Assembly: GCA_003235605.1 (NCBI GenBank)
Contig: QJVU01000445.1
Span: forward strand, 1 to 5,124
Reading direction: 5' to 3'
Source of the DNA: Planctomycetota bacterium
GTDB lineage: Bacteria; Planctomycetota; UBA1135; UBA2386
Length of the DNA stretch: 5,124 bases
Each line of letters begins with the position of its first letter. The first letter of the stretch is position 1. Under the pieces are notes generated by a model. That model did no database searches and was not told the DNA's origin. It worked only from the letters and a program-made list of their open reading frames with translations. Positions 1 to 5,124 of this stretch are shown piece by piece. Both the position numbers and the translations under genes were made by a program.

Positions 1-58
1 CCGCGCTTTCTGGACCGAACGTCTGGAGGCCCTGGGGGAGTCCCTCACCGGAACCTAG
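1..58 (+). CDS. 3' end of an upstream gene, partial (possibly SRPBCC/AHSA1-like)
   Basis: Reading from base 2, eighteen codons give RAFWTERLEALGESLTGT and then a TAG stop at 56-58. The frame is G/C-rich at third positions, and the residue pattern looks like an amphipathic C-terminal helix. A Trp followed by spaced leucines is reminiscent of the terminal helix of SRPBCC/AHSA1-type proteins, but 18 residues are far too few to assign a family. If real, the gene converges on the ARPP-1-like gene, and the two stop codons are only 6 bp apart (59-64). No terminator hairpin is visible in that gap. The call rests on codon pattern and tight convergent packing, so it is tentative. Confidence 0.35.
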   Translation, partial: RAFWTERLEALGESLTGT

Positions 59-64
59 GAACAC

Positions 65-1177
65 TCAGCCGCCGCGCTTCTCGGGAAACACGATCTGCAC
101 GTGCAGGCATCGGCCCGACCAGGCGTAGTCGAACATCACTCGCTCGCCGTCGCGCTTGCCGATGACCCGCTGCTCCACCGGCCCGGTCTTCCGGGTCTGG
201 TGGGGCTCCGGCCTGGACCGCCGCCAGGCAAGGGCACCGCGAATGGTGTTCATGACTTCGGTGTTCTCGACCGGCTTGCTGTCGTGGACCTTGTTCGCCG
301 TGTCGGCTTTCTCGGCCTTCGCGACCGCCGCGGGCTTGGGCTTCTGGAGCAGGGCCTCGAAGGCCGCCGAGTTCCGCAGCTTCACCCACTGCTGCCGGAA
401 CAGTTTCCGCTGTCCGTAGAGGTCGATGTTTGCCACGCGTCCGTTGATCACCACCGCCATGCCCACCGCGTCCGCCGGCGGCTCGATGCCCTTCAGCACA
501 TCGACATAGTGCCGGAAGGGCTTGCTGGCGACGATCTTGCCGAGCTCCTCGTTGAGGCTGGACGAGGTGGAGCCGGAGAGGACGCCCGCCTTCACGGCTG
601 CCCGCTTCAGGACGTCGACCTCTTGCCAAACGCTGTGCTGCTGGTGGTTCATGGGATACTGGGCATAGACCTTCAGGCCACGGCTGGGGGCAATGAAGGC
701 CAGCTGTTCCGGCGTGCCGAAGGCGCTGCCGCCGCGCCACCGGGACCTCTCGATGCAGTACGTAGGCACCGACAACCGGGTGAGCGGCGGGATCACCACG
801 TCGGAGGCCAGGGTGCGATCCTGCTTGCCGCCCCGGAGAGTCGCCCCGGCCTGCAGGTAGATCGGCTTCTGGCCCTGGTTGTGGATGTCGAGGCGTGCGA
901 CCTGGGCGCCGTCGGCGCGCTCGGTGATCTTGCAGGTACCCGCGGCAACCGCGGCCTCGACGCTCTCCAGAAGGTCGGAGAACTCCTCCTGCAGGCACAG
1001 CAACCAGTAGATGGTGAGATTGCCAGCGTCCACGGCGTGGGTGATCTCCGGGAGCCCGAGCTCGGTCTTCTTGCTCGTGGGGCCTGTGGGCTGGGCGGTT
1101 GCAGGACACGAGAGACACACCAAGGCAGAGGCAAGGACACCCAGAAGAGAAGATGCGGGTAGACGGGCAGCGCTCAT
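65..1177 (-). CDS. Secreted ARPP-1/DUF6569-like protein
   Basis: A 370-residue protein. The chosen ATG (1175-1177) has GGAGG 6 nt upstream and is followed at once by a signal peptide: Arg5, then a hydrophobic core at about 6-24, with likely cleavage after Ala-Thr-Ala28. The frame is open further upstream to 1384, but that stretch is low-quality Arg/Pro/Gly sequence and overlaps the next gene. The mature part at about 40-300 resembles the ARPP-1 domain (ARG and Rhodanese-Phosphatase-superfamily-associated protein, DUF6569). The key signatures are GGKQDR at 116-121, the VPTYCIERSRW block at 137-147, and a later block with 'VVINGRVANIDLYG' followed by 'LFRQQWVKL'. The biochemical role of ARPP-1 is not established. 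A Lys/Ala-rich linker (about 300-325) leads to a short C-terminal segment of about 45 residues that I do not recognise. Export is unusual, since ARPP-1 was defined next to cytoplasmic-type enzymes. It ends with TGA, showing that UGA acts as a normal stop here. The family call is from motif memory and fairly confident; the function is unknown. Confidence 0.82.
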   Translation of the reverse strand: MSAARLPASSLLGVLASALVCLSCPATAQPTGPTSKKTELGLPEITHAVDAGNLTIYWLLCLQEEFSDLLESVEAAVAAGTCKITERADGAQVARLDIHNQGQKPIYLQAGATLRGGKQDRTLASDVVIPPLTRLSVPTYCIERSRWRGGSAFGTPEQLAFIAPSRGLKVYAQYPMNHQQHSVWQEVDVLKRAAVKAGVLSGSTSSSLNEELGKIVASKPFRHYVDVLKGIEPPADAVGMAVVINGRVANIDLYGQRKLFRQQWVKLRNSAAFEALLQKPKPAAVAKAEKADTANKVHDSKPVENTEVMNTIRGALAWRRSRPEPHQTRKTGPVEQRVIGKRDGERVMFDYAWSGRCLHVQIVFPEKRGG

Positions 1178-1308
1178 GGTCAACCTCCGGCCAGCGCACA
1201 TGGAGAATCGAAGAACAGGCGACAGGAACTGCGCGCCGACGGATGAGCGGGGCGTTCCCTCCCCGCGCGGCCTGCACGGCCTGCCTGCCCTGCCCCCGAA
1301 AGCGCTCG
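1178..1308 (-). other. Intergenic gap between the beta-helix and ARPP-1-like genes
   Basis: This 131-bp gap separates two genes on the same strand. It contains an inverted repeat, GCGGGG at 1247-1252 and CCCCGC at 1261-1266, giving a 6-bp all-G/C stem with an 8-nt loop. No T-run follows on either strand, so it is not a canonical intrinsic terminator. A promoter for the ARPP-1-like gene could lie here, but I cannot point to convincing -35/-10 boxes. Whether the two genes share a transcript is open. Confidence 0.4.
1184..1188 (-). promoter_or_regulatory. Ribosome binding site of the ARPP-1-like gene
   Basis: On the minus strand this reads GGAGG, six nucleotides before the ATG at 1177-1175. It is a near-ideal Shine-Dalgarno site. 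It settles the start against the much longer open frame that extends to 1384, because the signal peptide begins exactly at this ATG. Confidence 0.75.
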
Positions 1309-2829
1309 CTACCGTTCCCTGATCACCAGGTGCACGGCGTTGGGCCCGAGATGCGGAGGGAGCAGGAAGAGCGGCTGCAGCCACACCTGTGTCCCCACGG
1401 GTGCCGCCGGCGCCATCTGGGTGGTGATGGTGAACAGGTGCTGCATCATGCCGGTGGCGTCGGTGGTGCTACCAAAGGCCGGCAGGATCAGCCCGGAGAG
1501 ATGGATCCCCGGCACGAACCCCAGGTTGGCGGTGCCCGTGGCCACGTACATCATCACGTTCGAGTTGCTCGGTCCCTGGGCTCCGAAGCGGAGCGTGCGC
1601 GCGCCGTTTGTCGACACGACCTGACTCACCCAGGAGAGCCCCTGGTGGAACTCGTGGGGTCCGATGGTGACCTTCGCTGCCCGTGGGTGCCCGTCGATGT
1701 CCACGGTCGTCGCGGGCGTGGTGACGGTGCCCTGTCCGATGCCGGGCGATCCCTGGCGCAGGTGGAAGTCTGCCTTGCTTTCGTTCGCCATGCTGGGCGC
1801 AGCGAGGATGTTGCCACCGACGCCCTTCAGGCTCTGCTGCCCCACCAGACAGGTCTGAAACGCGTAGGTGCTGCTGGCGTAGCCCGGCGCGTCGTTCTTG
1901 CACTTGTCGAAGATCGTGTTGCGGATCGTGTGCGTCGGGGACCGACCAGTGCCGGTGACGGAGTCGAGGATCGCCCCTGGGCTGCCGCCGATGGTGAGGT
2001 TGGCGATGTTGTAGAACAGACAGTGGTCCAGCTTCGTGGTGATGGTGCCGCCCTGGGACCAGGCCAGGAGACCCGACTTGCTCTGGTCCTGGACGATCAC
2101 GTTGACACAATCCAGGTGCAGGGAGGAGGTCCCCCCCGCATCCAGCTGGATGCCGGTAGCAAGCCCCTTCTGGACACGACAGCTCTCGAGACGCGCGGTC
2201 ATCTTGGCGCTGCCCGTGGTGCGAAGGATGACCGGGTTGTCGGGCCCGTTCAGGATGGTGTTGCGCACCAGCACCTGGCCGCTGGCACCGTCCAGGAACT
2301 GCACCACCAGGGGACGGGAGAGGCTCAGGTCGCAATCCAGGATCTGCAGGTCCACCGTAGTCGTAGCGCCGGTTCCGGTGAACTGCAGGCCGCGGAAGAT
2401 CCCGCCGGAGAGGCGCAGTTCCCTCAGCGTCACCTTCTGCACGCTCGCGGCCGCGACCTGGAAGAGTGCGTTGATGGAAAGGGAGTCGGTGAACCTCACC
2501 TGGAGGGCTCCCTTCGTGGTGGTATTCGGGTCTGGTTCCACGGTGCACAGGGCGGGGAGCTGGATCGGAAACACCTCCCCCAATGCGGTGTCGTAGAGCC
2601 CCGGGGACAGGCGGAAGATGCGGAGCACCGGCAGGGAATTCGAGGCCGCGATGGCGCGGGTGAGGGTCTTGTAGGGACTCGTGCTGGAGCCGGTGCCCGT
2701 GGTGTCGTTGCCGCGCACCGCGTCCACCTGGATCGGGACCTGGGCATGCAGCGAGACTGCAAGGGAGCCCAACAGACCCAATTGGCCCAACAGGCCCGAC
2801 AGGGTCGCGGGGAGCACGAGGTGACGCAT
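1309..2829 (-). CDS. Secreted DUF1565 / right-handed parallel beta-helix protein
   Basis: A 506-residue exported protein ending in TAG. The ATG at 2829-2827 is chosen because a signal peptide starts there: MRHLVLP, then a Leu/Gly-rich core at about 9-27, with cleavage after SLHA29. The frame runs further upstream to 3012, but that part is Arg-rich non-protein-like sequence crossing the divergent promoter region. No strong Shine-Dalgarno site precedes the ATG. Residues about 34-95 match the DUF1565 pattern: Val-Asp at the start, a 'GND' turn, 'SPYKTLTRAI', then 'LSPGLYD' and 'GEVFPIQLP'. Residues about 100-375 consist of short Leu/Val/Ile strands with repeated Asn/Asp/Gly turns, as in a right-handed beta-helix (pectate-lyase-like fold). 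No catalytic residues can be assigned. A C-terminal part (about 385-506) with many short hydrophobic strands resembles the beta-rich tails common on planctomycete surface proteins; this last point is inference. The role is probably extracellular carbohydrate binding or structural. Confidence 0.8.
   Translation of the reverse strand: MRHLVLPATLSGLLGQLGLLGSLAVSLHAQVPIQVDAVRGNDTTGTGSSTSPYKTLTRAIAASNSLPVLRIFRLSPGLYDTALGEVFPIQLPALCTVEPDPNTTTKGALQVRFTDSLSINALFQVAAASVQKVTLRELRLSGGIFRGLQFTGTGATTTVDLQILDCDLSLSRPLVVQFLDGASGQVLVRNTILNGPDNPVILRTTGSAKMTARLESCRVQKGLATGIQLDAGGTSSLHLDCVNVIVQDQSKSGLLAWSQGGTITTKLDHCLFYNIANLTIGGSPGAILDSVTGTGRSPTHTIRNTIFDKCKNDAPGYASSTYAFQTCLVGQQSLKGVGGNILAAPSMANESKADFHLRQGSPGIGQGTVTTPATTVDIDGHPRAAKVTIGPHEFHQGLSWVSQVVSTNGARTLRFGAQGPSNSNVMMYVATGTANLGFVPGIHLSGLILPAFGSTTDATGMMQHLFTITTQMAPAAPVGTQVWLQPLFLLPPHLGPNAVHLVIRER
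2768..2803 (-). repeat. Imperfect 18-bp tandem duplication in the signal peptide
   Basis: Two adjacent 18-bp units (2768-2785 and 2786-2803) agree at 14 of 18 positions, both beginning CCCAACAG on the plus strand. They encode part of the Leu/Gly-rich hydrophobic core of the beta-helix protein's signal peptide. The unit is a multiple of three, so the frame is kept. This is probably simple slippage in a tolerant region. Confidence 0.45.
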
Positions 2830-3011
2830 TGCGGCGAGGATTCTAGCGCGTTCCTCGCAAGAGATGTCTGCTGCTCGGCATCCCGAGGGACAACGGGGCT
2901 CACGTTCCGGGCCCGACCGACGTATCCTGACCCAATCCCGGTCACGCTCGCCTGGGAGCCCCGTCCATCTCTTTCCGAGTCTCACGGAGTCTCTTGCGGA
3001 GAACAGGCCCA
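2830..3011. promoter_or_regulatory. Divergent intergenic region, presumed promoters for both gene pairs
   Basis: These 182 bp separate the leftward beta-helix gene from the rightward FG-GAP gene, so both transcripts probably start here. I found no convincing sigma-70 pair. A TATCCT at 2923-2928 has no well-spaced -35 partner. A 7-bp direct repeat GAGTCTC (2977-2983 and 2987-2993, period 10 bp, one helical turn) lies just before the rightward start. GGAG occurs at 2986-2989 and again at 2998-3001. The first is 4 nt before a TTG at 2994, the second 10 nt before the ATG at 3012. Both are possible ribosome binding sites. Confidence 0.4.
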
Positions 3012-4124
3012 ATGAACATCGACTGCAACACCACCCTGTCCGCGGCAGCCAGCCTCCTCCTGGTCACTTTCCTGTCGGCCCAGGACACCACGTTCGAGGA
3101 CCCTGTGCGCCTGAAGGCGGACGGCAAGCTCATCGACACCGGCACTGACATCGGTCACGCGGGACCGATCTTCGTCGATCATGACGGCGACGGACTGCCC
3201 GATCTCCTGGTGAGCAGCTTCAAGGGCAACATCCGGTTCTTCAAGAACGTCGGCACCCGCCGCCAGCCGGAGTTCGAGGAGAAAGGCACCCTGAAGGCCG
3301 GGGGAGAACCGATCCGCATCCACAACTGGTGATGTGTCGGCATCAGTCCGCAGTTCGCGGACCTGAACGCCGACGGCCACGTGGACATCGTTTCGGGTTG
3401 TTACGAGGGTCTGGCCTATGTGCTCTGGGGGAGCAAGCAGGGCTTCAGGAAGCCCACGGCGCTGCTGGACAGGTCCGGCAACATCATGCACACCGGCAGG
3501 TACTGGGATCCCGTCTCCAAGAAGCACACCTCGGGAGAGGGACCAGGCTACCGGGCCTACTCCGCCCTGCCCTTGGACTGGGACGCCGACGGCGACCTCG
3601 ACCTGGTCGTGGGCACTGACAAGGGTGGGCTCTACCTGCGGGTCAACGAGGGTTACCGGAAGAAGCCTGCGTTCGCGGAGAAGGTGATCCCGATCCAAGC
3701 GGGCAGCACCGAAGCCACGGTGCCCGGTGGCTACGCCATGCCGGTGGCTGCGGACTGGGATGGGGACGGACGCTGGGACTTGATCTCGGGAAGCCAGAAC
3801 GCAACGGTCTACTGGTTCCGCAACGTGGGCAAGACCGGCAGGCCCGTCCTGGAGCCGCCCAGGAAGCTCGTCGCAGGAGCCCAGGGAGACGAGGGGCCTT
3901 CCACCCGCGCCCAGGTCTGCGTCGCGGACTTCGACGGCGATGGGGACCTGGATCTGCTCGTGGGCGACAACCGCTACAAGAAGGCGGGCAAGAAGTACGT
4001 CTGGCACGGCTGGGTCTGGCTCTACCGCCGGGCCGGAGAGCCGAAGCTCACCGCACGACCGGCTGGGGCACCGAGAGTGGCGCCGGCGGAGCCTGAACCG
4101 GCGAAGGACCCCGACAGGCAGTAG
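3012..4124 (+). CDS. Secreted FG-GAP/VCBS repeat protein with in-frame TGA, candidate selenoprotein
   Basis: The frame runs from ATG 3012 to TAG 4122-4124 (370 residues if the TGA at codon 107 is read). Residues 1-24 are a signal peptide (hydrophobic 9-22). A TTG at 2994 would add MRRTGP, giving the n-region positive charge, so the start is ambiguous. Five repeats carry DxDxDGxxD-type calcium-binding loops as in FG-GAP/VCBS beta-propellers, at about residues 56-64, 117-125, 189-197, 248-256 and 306-314. The TGA (3330-3332) follows a Trp codon and precedes a Cys codon. The same frame then continues with the second repeat, before the first possible restart (GTG 3381), which has no Shine-Dalgarno site. 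A SECIS-like hairpin follows directly. I infer selenocysteine at 107 next to Cys108, making a vicinal Sec-Cys pair; other Cys residues are 130 and 303. Alternatives are a recent nonsense mutation, a sequencing error, or two broken fragments. The repeat family is secure; the selenoprotein reading is strong but unproven. The downstream Tat-signal gene starts 28 bp later. Confidence 0.8.
3330..3332 (+). other. In-frame UGA, candidate selenocysteine codon
   Basis: This is the only stop codon between the signal peptide and the TAG at 4122. It lies in the loop between the first and second FG-GAP repeats, in the context Asn-Trp-TGA-Cys-Val-Gly. TGG is used normally for Trp throughout, and the ARPP-1-like gene ends in TGA, so a general UGA-to-Trp code is unlikely. 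The adjacent Cys suggests a redox pair in which Sec replaces a first Cys. Confidence 0.65.
3336..3374 (+). promoter_or_regulatory. Candidate bacterial SECIS element
   Basis: The hairpin begins three bases after the TGA. The outer stem is GTCGGC (3336-3341) with GCCGAC (3369-3374). The middle stem is TCA (3343-3345) with TGA (3364-3366). The inner stem is GTCCGC (3346-3351) with GCGGAC (3357-3362). All 15 pairs are Watson-Crick. Unpaired bases are A3342, C3363 and A3367-C3368. The apical loop AGTTC (3352-3356) has G at its second position, and 19 nt separate TGA and loop. Bacterial SECIS elements are known to lie inside the coding region just after UGA, with an apical loop about 16-37 nt away and a G in its first two positions; SelB binds this loop. 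The E. coli-type bulged U is absent. GC-rich Asp/Gly codons make chance pairing easier, so the match is strong but not proof. Confidence 0.65.
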
Positions 4125-4140
4125 CGGTGCAACGACCGCC

Positions 4141-4146
4141 AGGAGG
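4141..4146 (+). promoter_or_regulatory. Ribosome binding site of the Tat-signal gene
   Basis: AGGAGG lies six nucleotides before the GTG at 4153-4155. It is the strongest Shine-Dalgarno site in the window, and it fixes a GTG start whose product opens directly into a twin-arginine signal. It sits in the 28-bp gap after the FG-GAP gene, consistent with translation from a shared transcript. Confidence 0.8.
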
Positions 4147-4152
4147 TGGAGC

Positions 4153-5124
4153 GTGGCTGTGTTGAGCCGTCGTCGTTTTCTTGCCTGCGTTGCCCCGGGA
4201 GCCATGCTCCCACCGCTGTGCAGTTGGACCCAGACACCTTGCTGCGCGTGGACCCAAACACCGTCCGGCGCCCGGCGCCTTGACCTGGAGACCATCGCCA
4301 CAAAGCTCGGCGCCTGCTCCCGGGAAGCCGCCCTCCCCACCGCCGTAGGCTTCGTCCGGAACGGCGCCTCCTGGGAGCAGATCCTTGGCGCCACGCTGCT
4401 GCTTGCGAGCCGCGAGGTCAGCCCGCAACCCATCGGCAACGACGCCCACGCCATGATGATGGTGGGGTCGGCCTATCAGCTGCTGTCGGGGACCACCCCC
4501 GCGCGTCGTCCCCTGCCGGTGCTCTTCAACCTGGACTACGTCAAGCTGTCCCAGCACCGCGACCGCGGCTGGAAGCTGCCGCCACCGGGAGAGGCAGCCA
4601 GGCAAACGGCCAAGGAAGCCCAGGACCTCTTCGCCAAGGGCATGGAGGGTTGGGACGAGAAGGCAGCGGATCGTGCCGTCGTCAGCCTTCACGGAAGCAC
4701 CAGCCAGGACGAGGTGTTCGAGCGCATCTGGCCCTACGCACTGCGGGACTTCCGTTTCATCGGACACAAGCCGATCTACGCCGCTTCGATGTACCGGTCG
4801 CTGCGCCGCGTCGGTTGGCAACACGCCCTCCCCATGCTGCGGTCCCTGGCCCTGGGTCTCCTGGATGGCCACGGACACAACCGTTCCTGGACCGCCAGCT
4901 ACGAAAGCAACAAGAAGCTGGCCGGCCAGATGAAGGTGGAATGGGATCGGGGCAAGCCCGACCCGCAGGTCAGCCTGAAGCTCCTCGAGAAGCTGCGCGG
5001 TATCTCCGTGGACGATGCCGGGCCCCTGGTCGCGGAGTGGCTTGGACGGGGAATCTGCGCGGCGTCGATCTGGGACGGCTTCCGCCTCTACGGCGCCGAG
5101 GTCCTCATGCACCAGCGCGGAATT
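4153..5124 (+). CDS. Tat-signal exported helical protein, 3' truncated by window end
   Basis: An open frame of 324 codons from GTG 4153 runs off the window without a stop. Residues 5-10 are SRRRFL, an exact fit to the twin-arginine core (S-R-R-x-F-L), followed by a short hydrophobic stretch (11-23). Tat export implies a protein folded, often with a cofactor, before leaving the cytoplasm. The mature part looks mostly alpha-helical. Histidine-centred motifs that look conserved are 'GNDAHAMMMVG' (His99), 'FIGHKPIY' (His205), 'GWQHALPMLRSL' (His224) and 'DGHGHNRSW' (His240, His242). They could bind a metal or cofactor, but this is inference. I recall similar uncharacterised planctomycete/verrucomicrobial proteins but cannot name the family; a distant resemblance to questin-oxidase-like helical proteins is only an impression. 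Near the signal cleavage region is an octapeptide duplication (WTQTPCCA/WTQTPSGA). It lies 28 bp after the FG-GAP gene and is probably its operon partner. The gene is secure; the function is unknown. Confidence 0.82.
   Translation, partial: MAVLSRRRFLACVAPGAMLPPLCSWTQTPCCAWTQTPSGARRLDLETIATKLGACSREAALPTAVGFVRNGASWEQILGATLLLASREVSPQPIGNDAHAMMMVGSAYQLLSGTTPARRPLPVLFNLDYVKLSQHRDRGWKLPPPGEAARQTAKEAQDLFAKGMEGWDEKAADRAVVSLHGSTSQDEVFERIWPYALRDFRFIGHKPIYAASMYRSLRRVGWQHALPMLRSLALGLLDGHGHNRSWTASYESNKKLAGQMKVEWDRGKPDPQVSLKLLEKLRGISVDDAGPLVAEWLGRGICAASIWDGFRLYGAEVLMHQRGI
4225..4262 (+). repeat. Short direct repeat, 24-bp period
   Basis: TGGACCCAGACACC (4225-4238) and TGGACCCAAACACC (4249-4262) differ at one base and start 24 bp apart, so eight codons are partly duplicated in frame. 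The copies encode WTQTP twice, separated by Cys-Cys-Ala, just after the Tat signal's hydrophobic part. Confidence 0.6.

Noticed and set aside
101..1162. Plus-strand open frame opposite the ARPP-1-like gene
   Set aside because: It is shadow sequence antisense to recognisable ARPP-1 motifs, with no signal or domain of its own.
2905..2928. Sigma-70-like promoter with TTCCGG and TATCCT
   Set aside because: The spacer is only 12 bp and both boxes match poorly, so it cannot be supported.
2830..3012. N-terminal extension of the beta-helix protein up to 3012
   Set aside because: The extension is Arg-rich and not protein-like, would bury the signal peptide inside the protein, and would overlap the divergent gene's start region.
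1099..3015. 638-codon plus-strand open frame opposite the beta-helix gene
   Set aside because: It is His/Arg/Gly-rich without any motif, spans two genes and their gap, and is antisense to a protein with a signal peptide and DUF1565 pattern.
3012..3332. Short stand-alone protein ending at TGA 3332, with a separate gene starting at GTG 3381
   Set aside because: Both halves share one frame and one repeat family. The second repeat begins before GTG 3381. No Shine-Dalgarno site precedes the GTG and the second half has no signal peptide, so one gene with an internal UGA explains the sequence better.
3330..3332. Programmed frameshift at the TGA
   Set aside because: The protein-like sequence continues in the same frame on both sides, so no frame change is needed.
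3330..3332. Genome-wide reassignment of UGA to Trp
   Set aside because: TGG is used for Trp throughout, this is the only internal TGA, and the ARPP-1-like gene appears to terminate normally with TGA at 67-65.
2982..4454. Long open frame on the minus strand opposite the FG-GAP gene
   Set aside because: Its composition is a Val/Gly/Arg-rich mirror of Asp/Gly codons in GC-rich DNA. It has no recognisable domain and lies antisense to clear FG-GAP repeats.
4048..5112. Long minus-strand open frame opposite the Tat-signal gene
   Set aside because: The plus strand has an AGGAGG site, a GTG start and an exact Tat motif with an uninterrupted frame. The minus frame shows no domain and looks like a GC-rich shadow.

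Overview
This is a GC-rich bacterial window with strong G/C preference at third codon positions. It holds four substantial genes and probably the last codons of a fifth. Every substantial gene with a visible start begins with an export signal. The mix of secreted proteins (a DUF1565/right-handed beta-helix protein, an FG-GAP/VCBS repeat protein, an ARPP-1/DUF6569-like protein and a twin-arginine (Tat) signal protein of unassigned family) is typical of Planctomycetota or related PVC bacteria. That assignment is inference from protein style, because no rRNA or marker gene is present.

Layout: positions 1-58 probably carry the 3' end of a rightward gene. Two leftward genes follow. The ARPP-1-like gene (65-1177) lies downstream of the DUF1565 beta-helix gene (1309-2829), with a 131-bp gap between them. 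A 182-bp divergent intergenic region (2830-3011) separates them from two rightward genes 28 bp apart: the FG-GAP repeat protein (3012-4124) and a Tat-signal protein (4153 to beyond the window end).

The most notable observation is that the FG-GAP gene is interrupted by one in-frame TGA (3330-3332), yet its reading frame continues unchanged on the far side. The signal peptide and first calcium-binding-type repeat lie before the TGA, and four more repeats lie after it. The second repeat begins before any usable restart codon. The TGA is followed directly by a Cys codon (TGT). Starting three bases after the TGA is a two-tier hairpin (6 + 3 + 6 bp) with a 5-nt apical loop whose second base is G. 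The distance from TGA to loop is 19 nt. These are the properties expected of a bacterial SECIS element. The best single reading is an undescribed, or at least unusual, selenocysteine-containing FG-GAP repeat protein with a vicinal Sec-Cys pair, exported and probably co-transcribed with a Tat substrate. A nonsense mutation or sequencing error is the main alternative. TGA serves as the normal stop of the ARPP-1 gene, so a genome-wide UGA reassignment is unlikely.

How the genes cooperate cannot be read directly. The rightward pair may form a cell-envelope module: a repeat-rich beta-propeller-like protein with a redox-active Sec-Cys pair, plus a Tat-exported, histidine-containing helical protein. 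The leftward pair are two further exported proteins. No mobile element, CRISPR array, tRNA, rRNA or convincing intrinsic terminator was seen.
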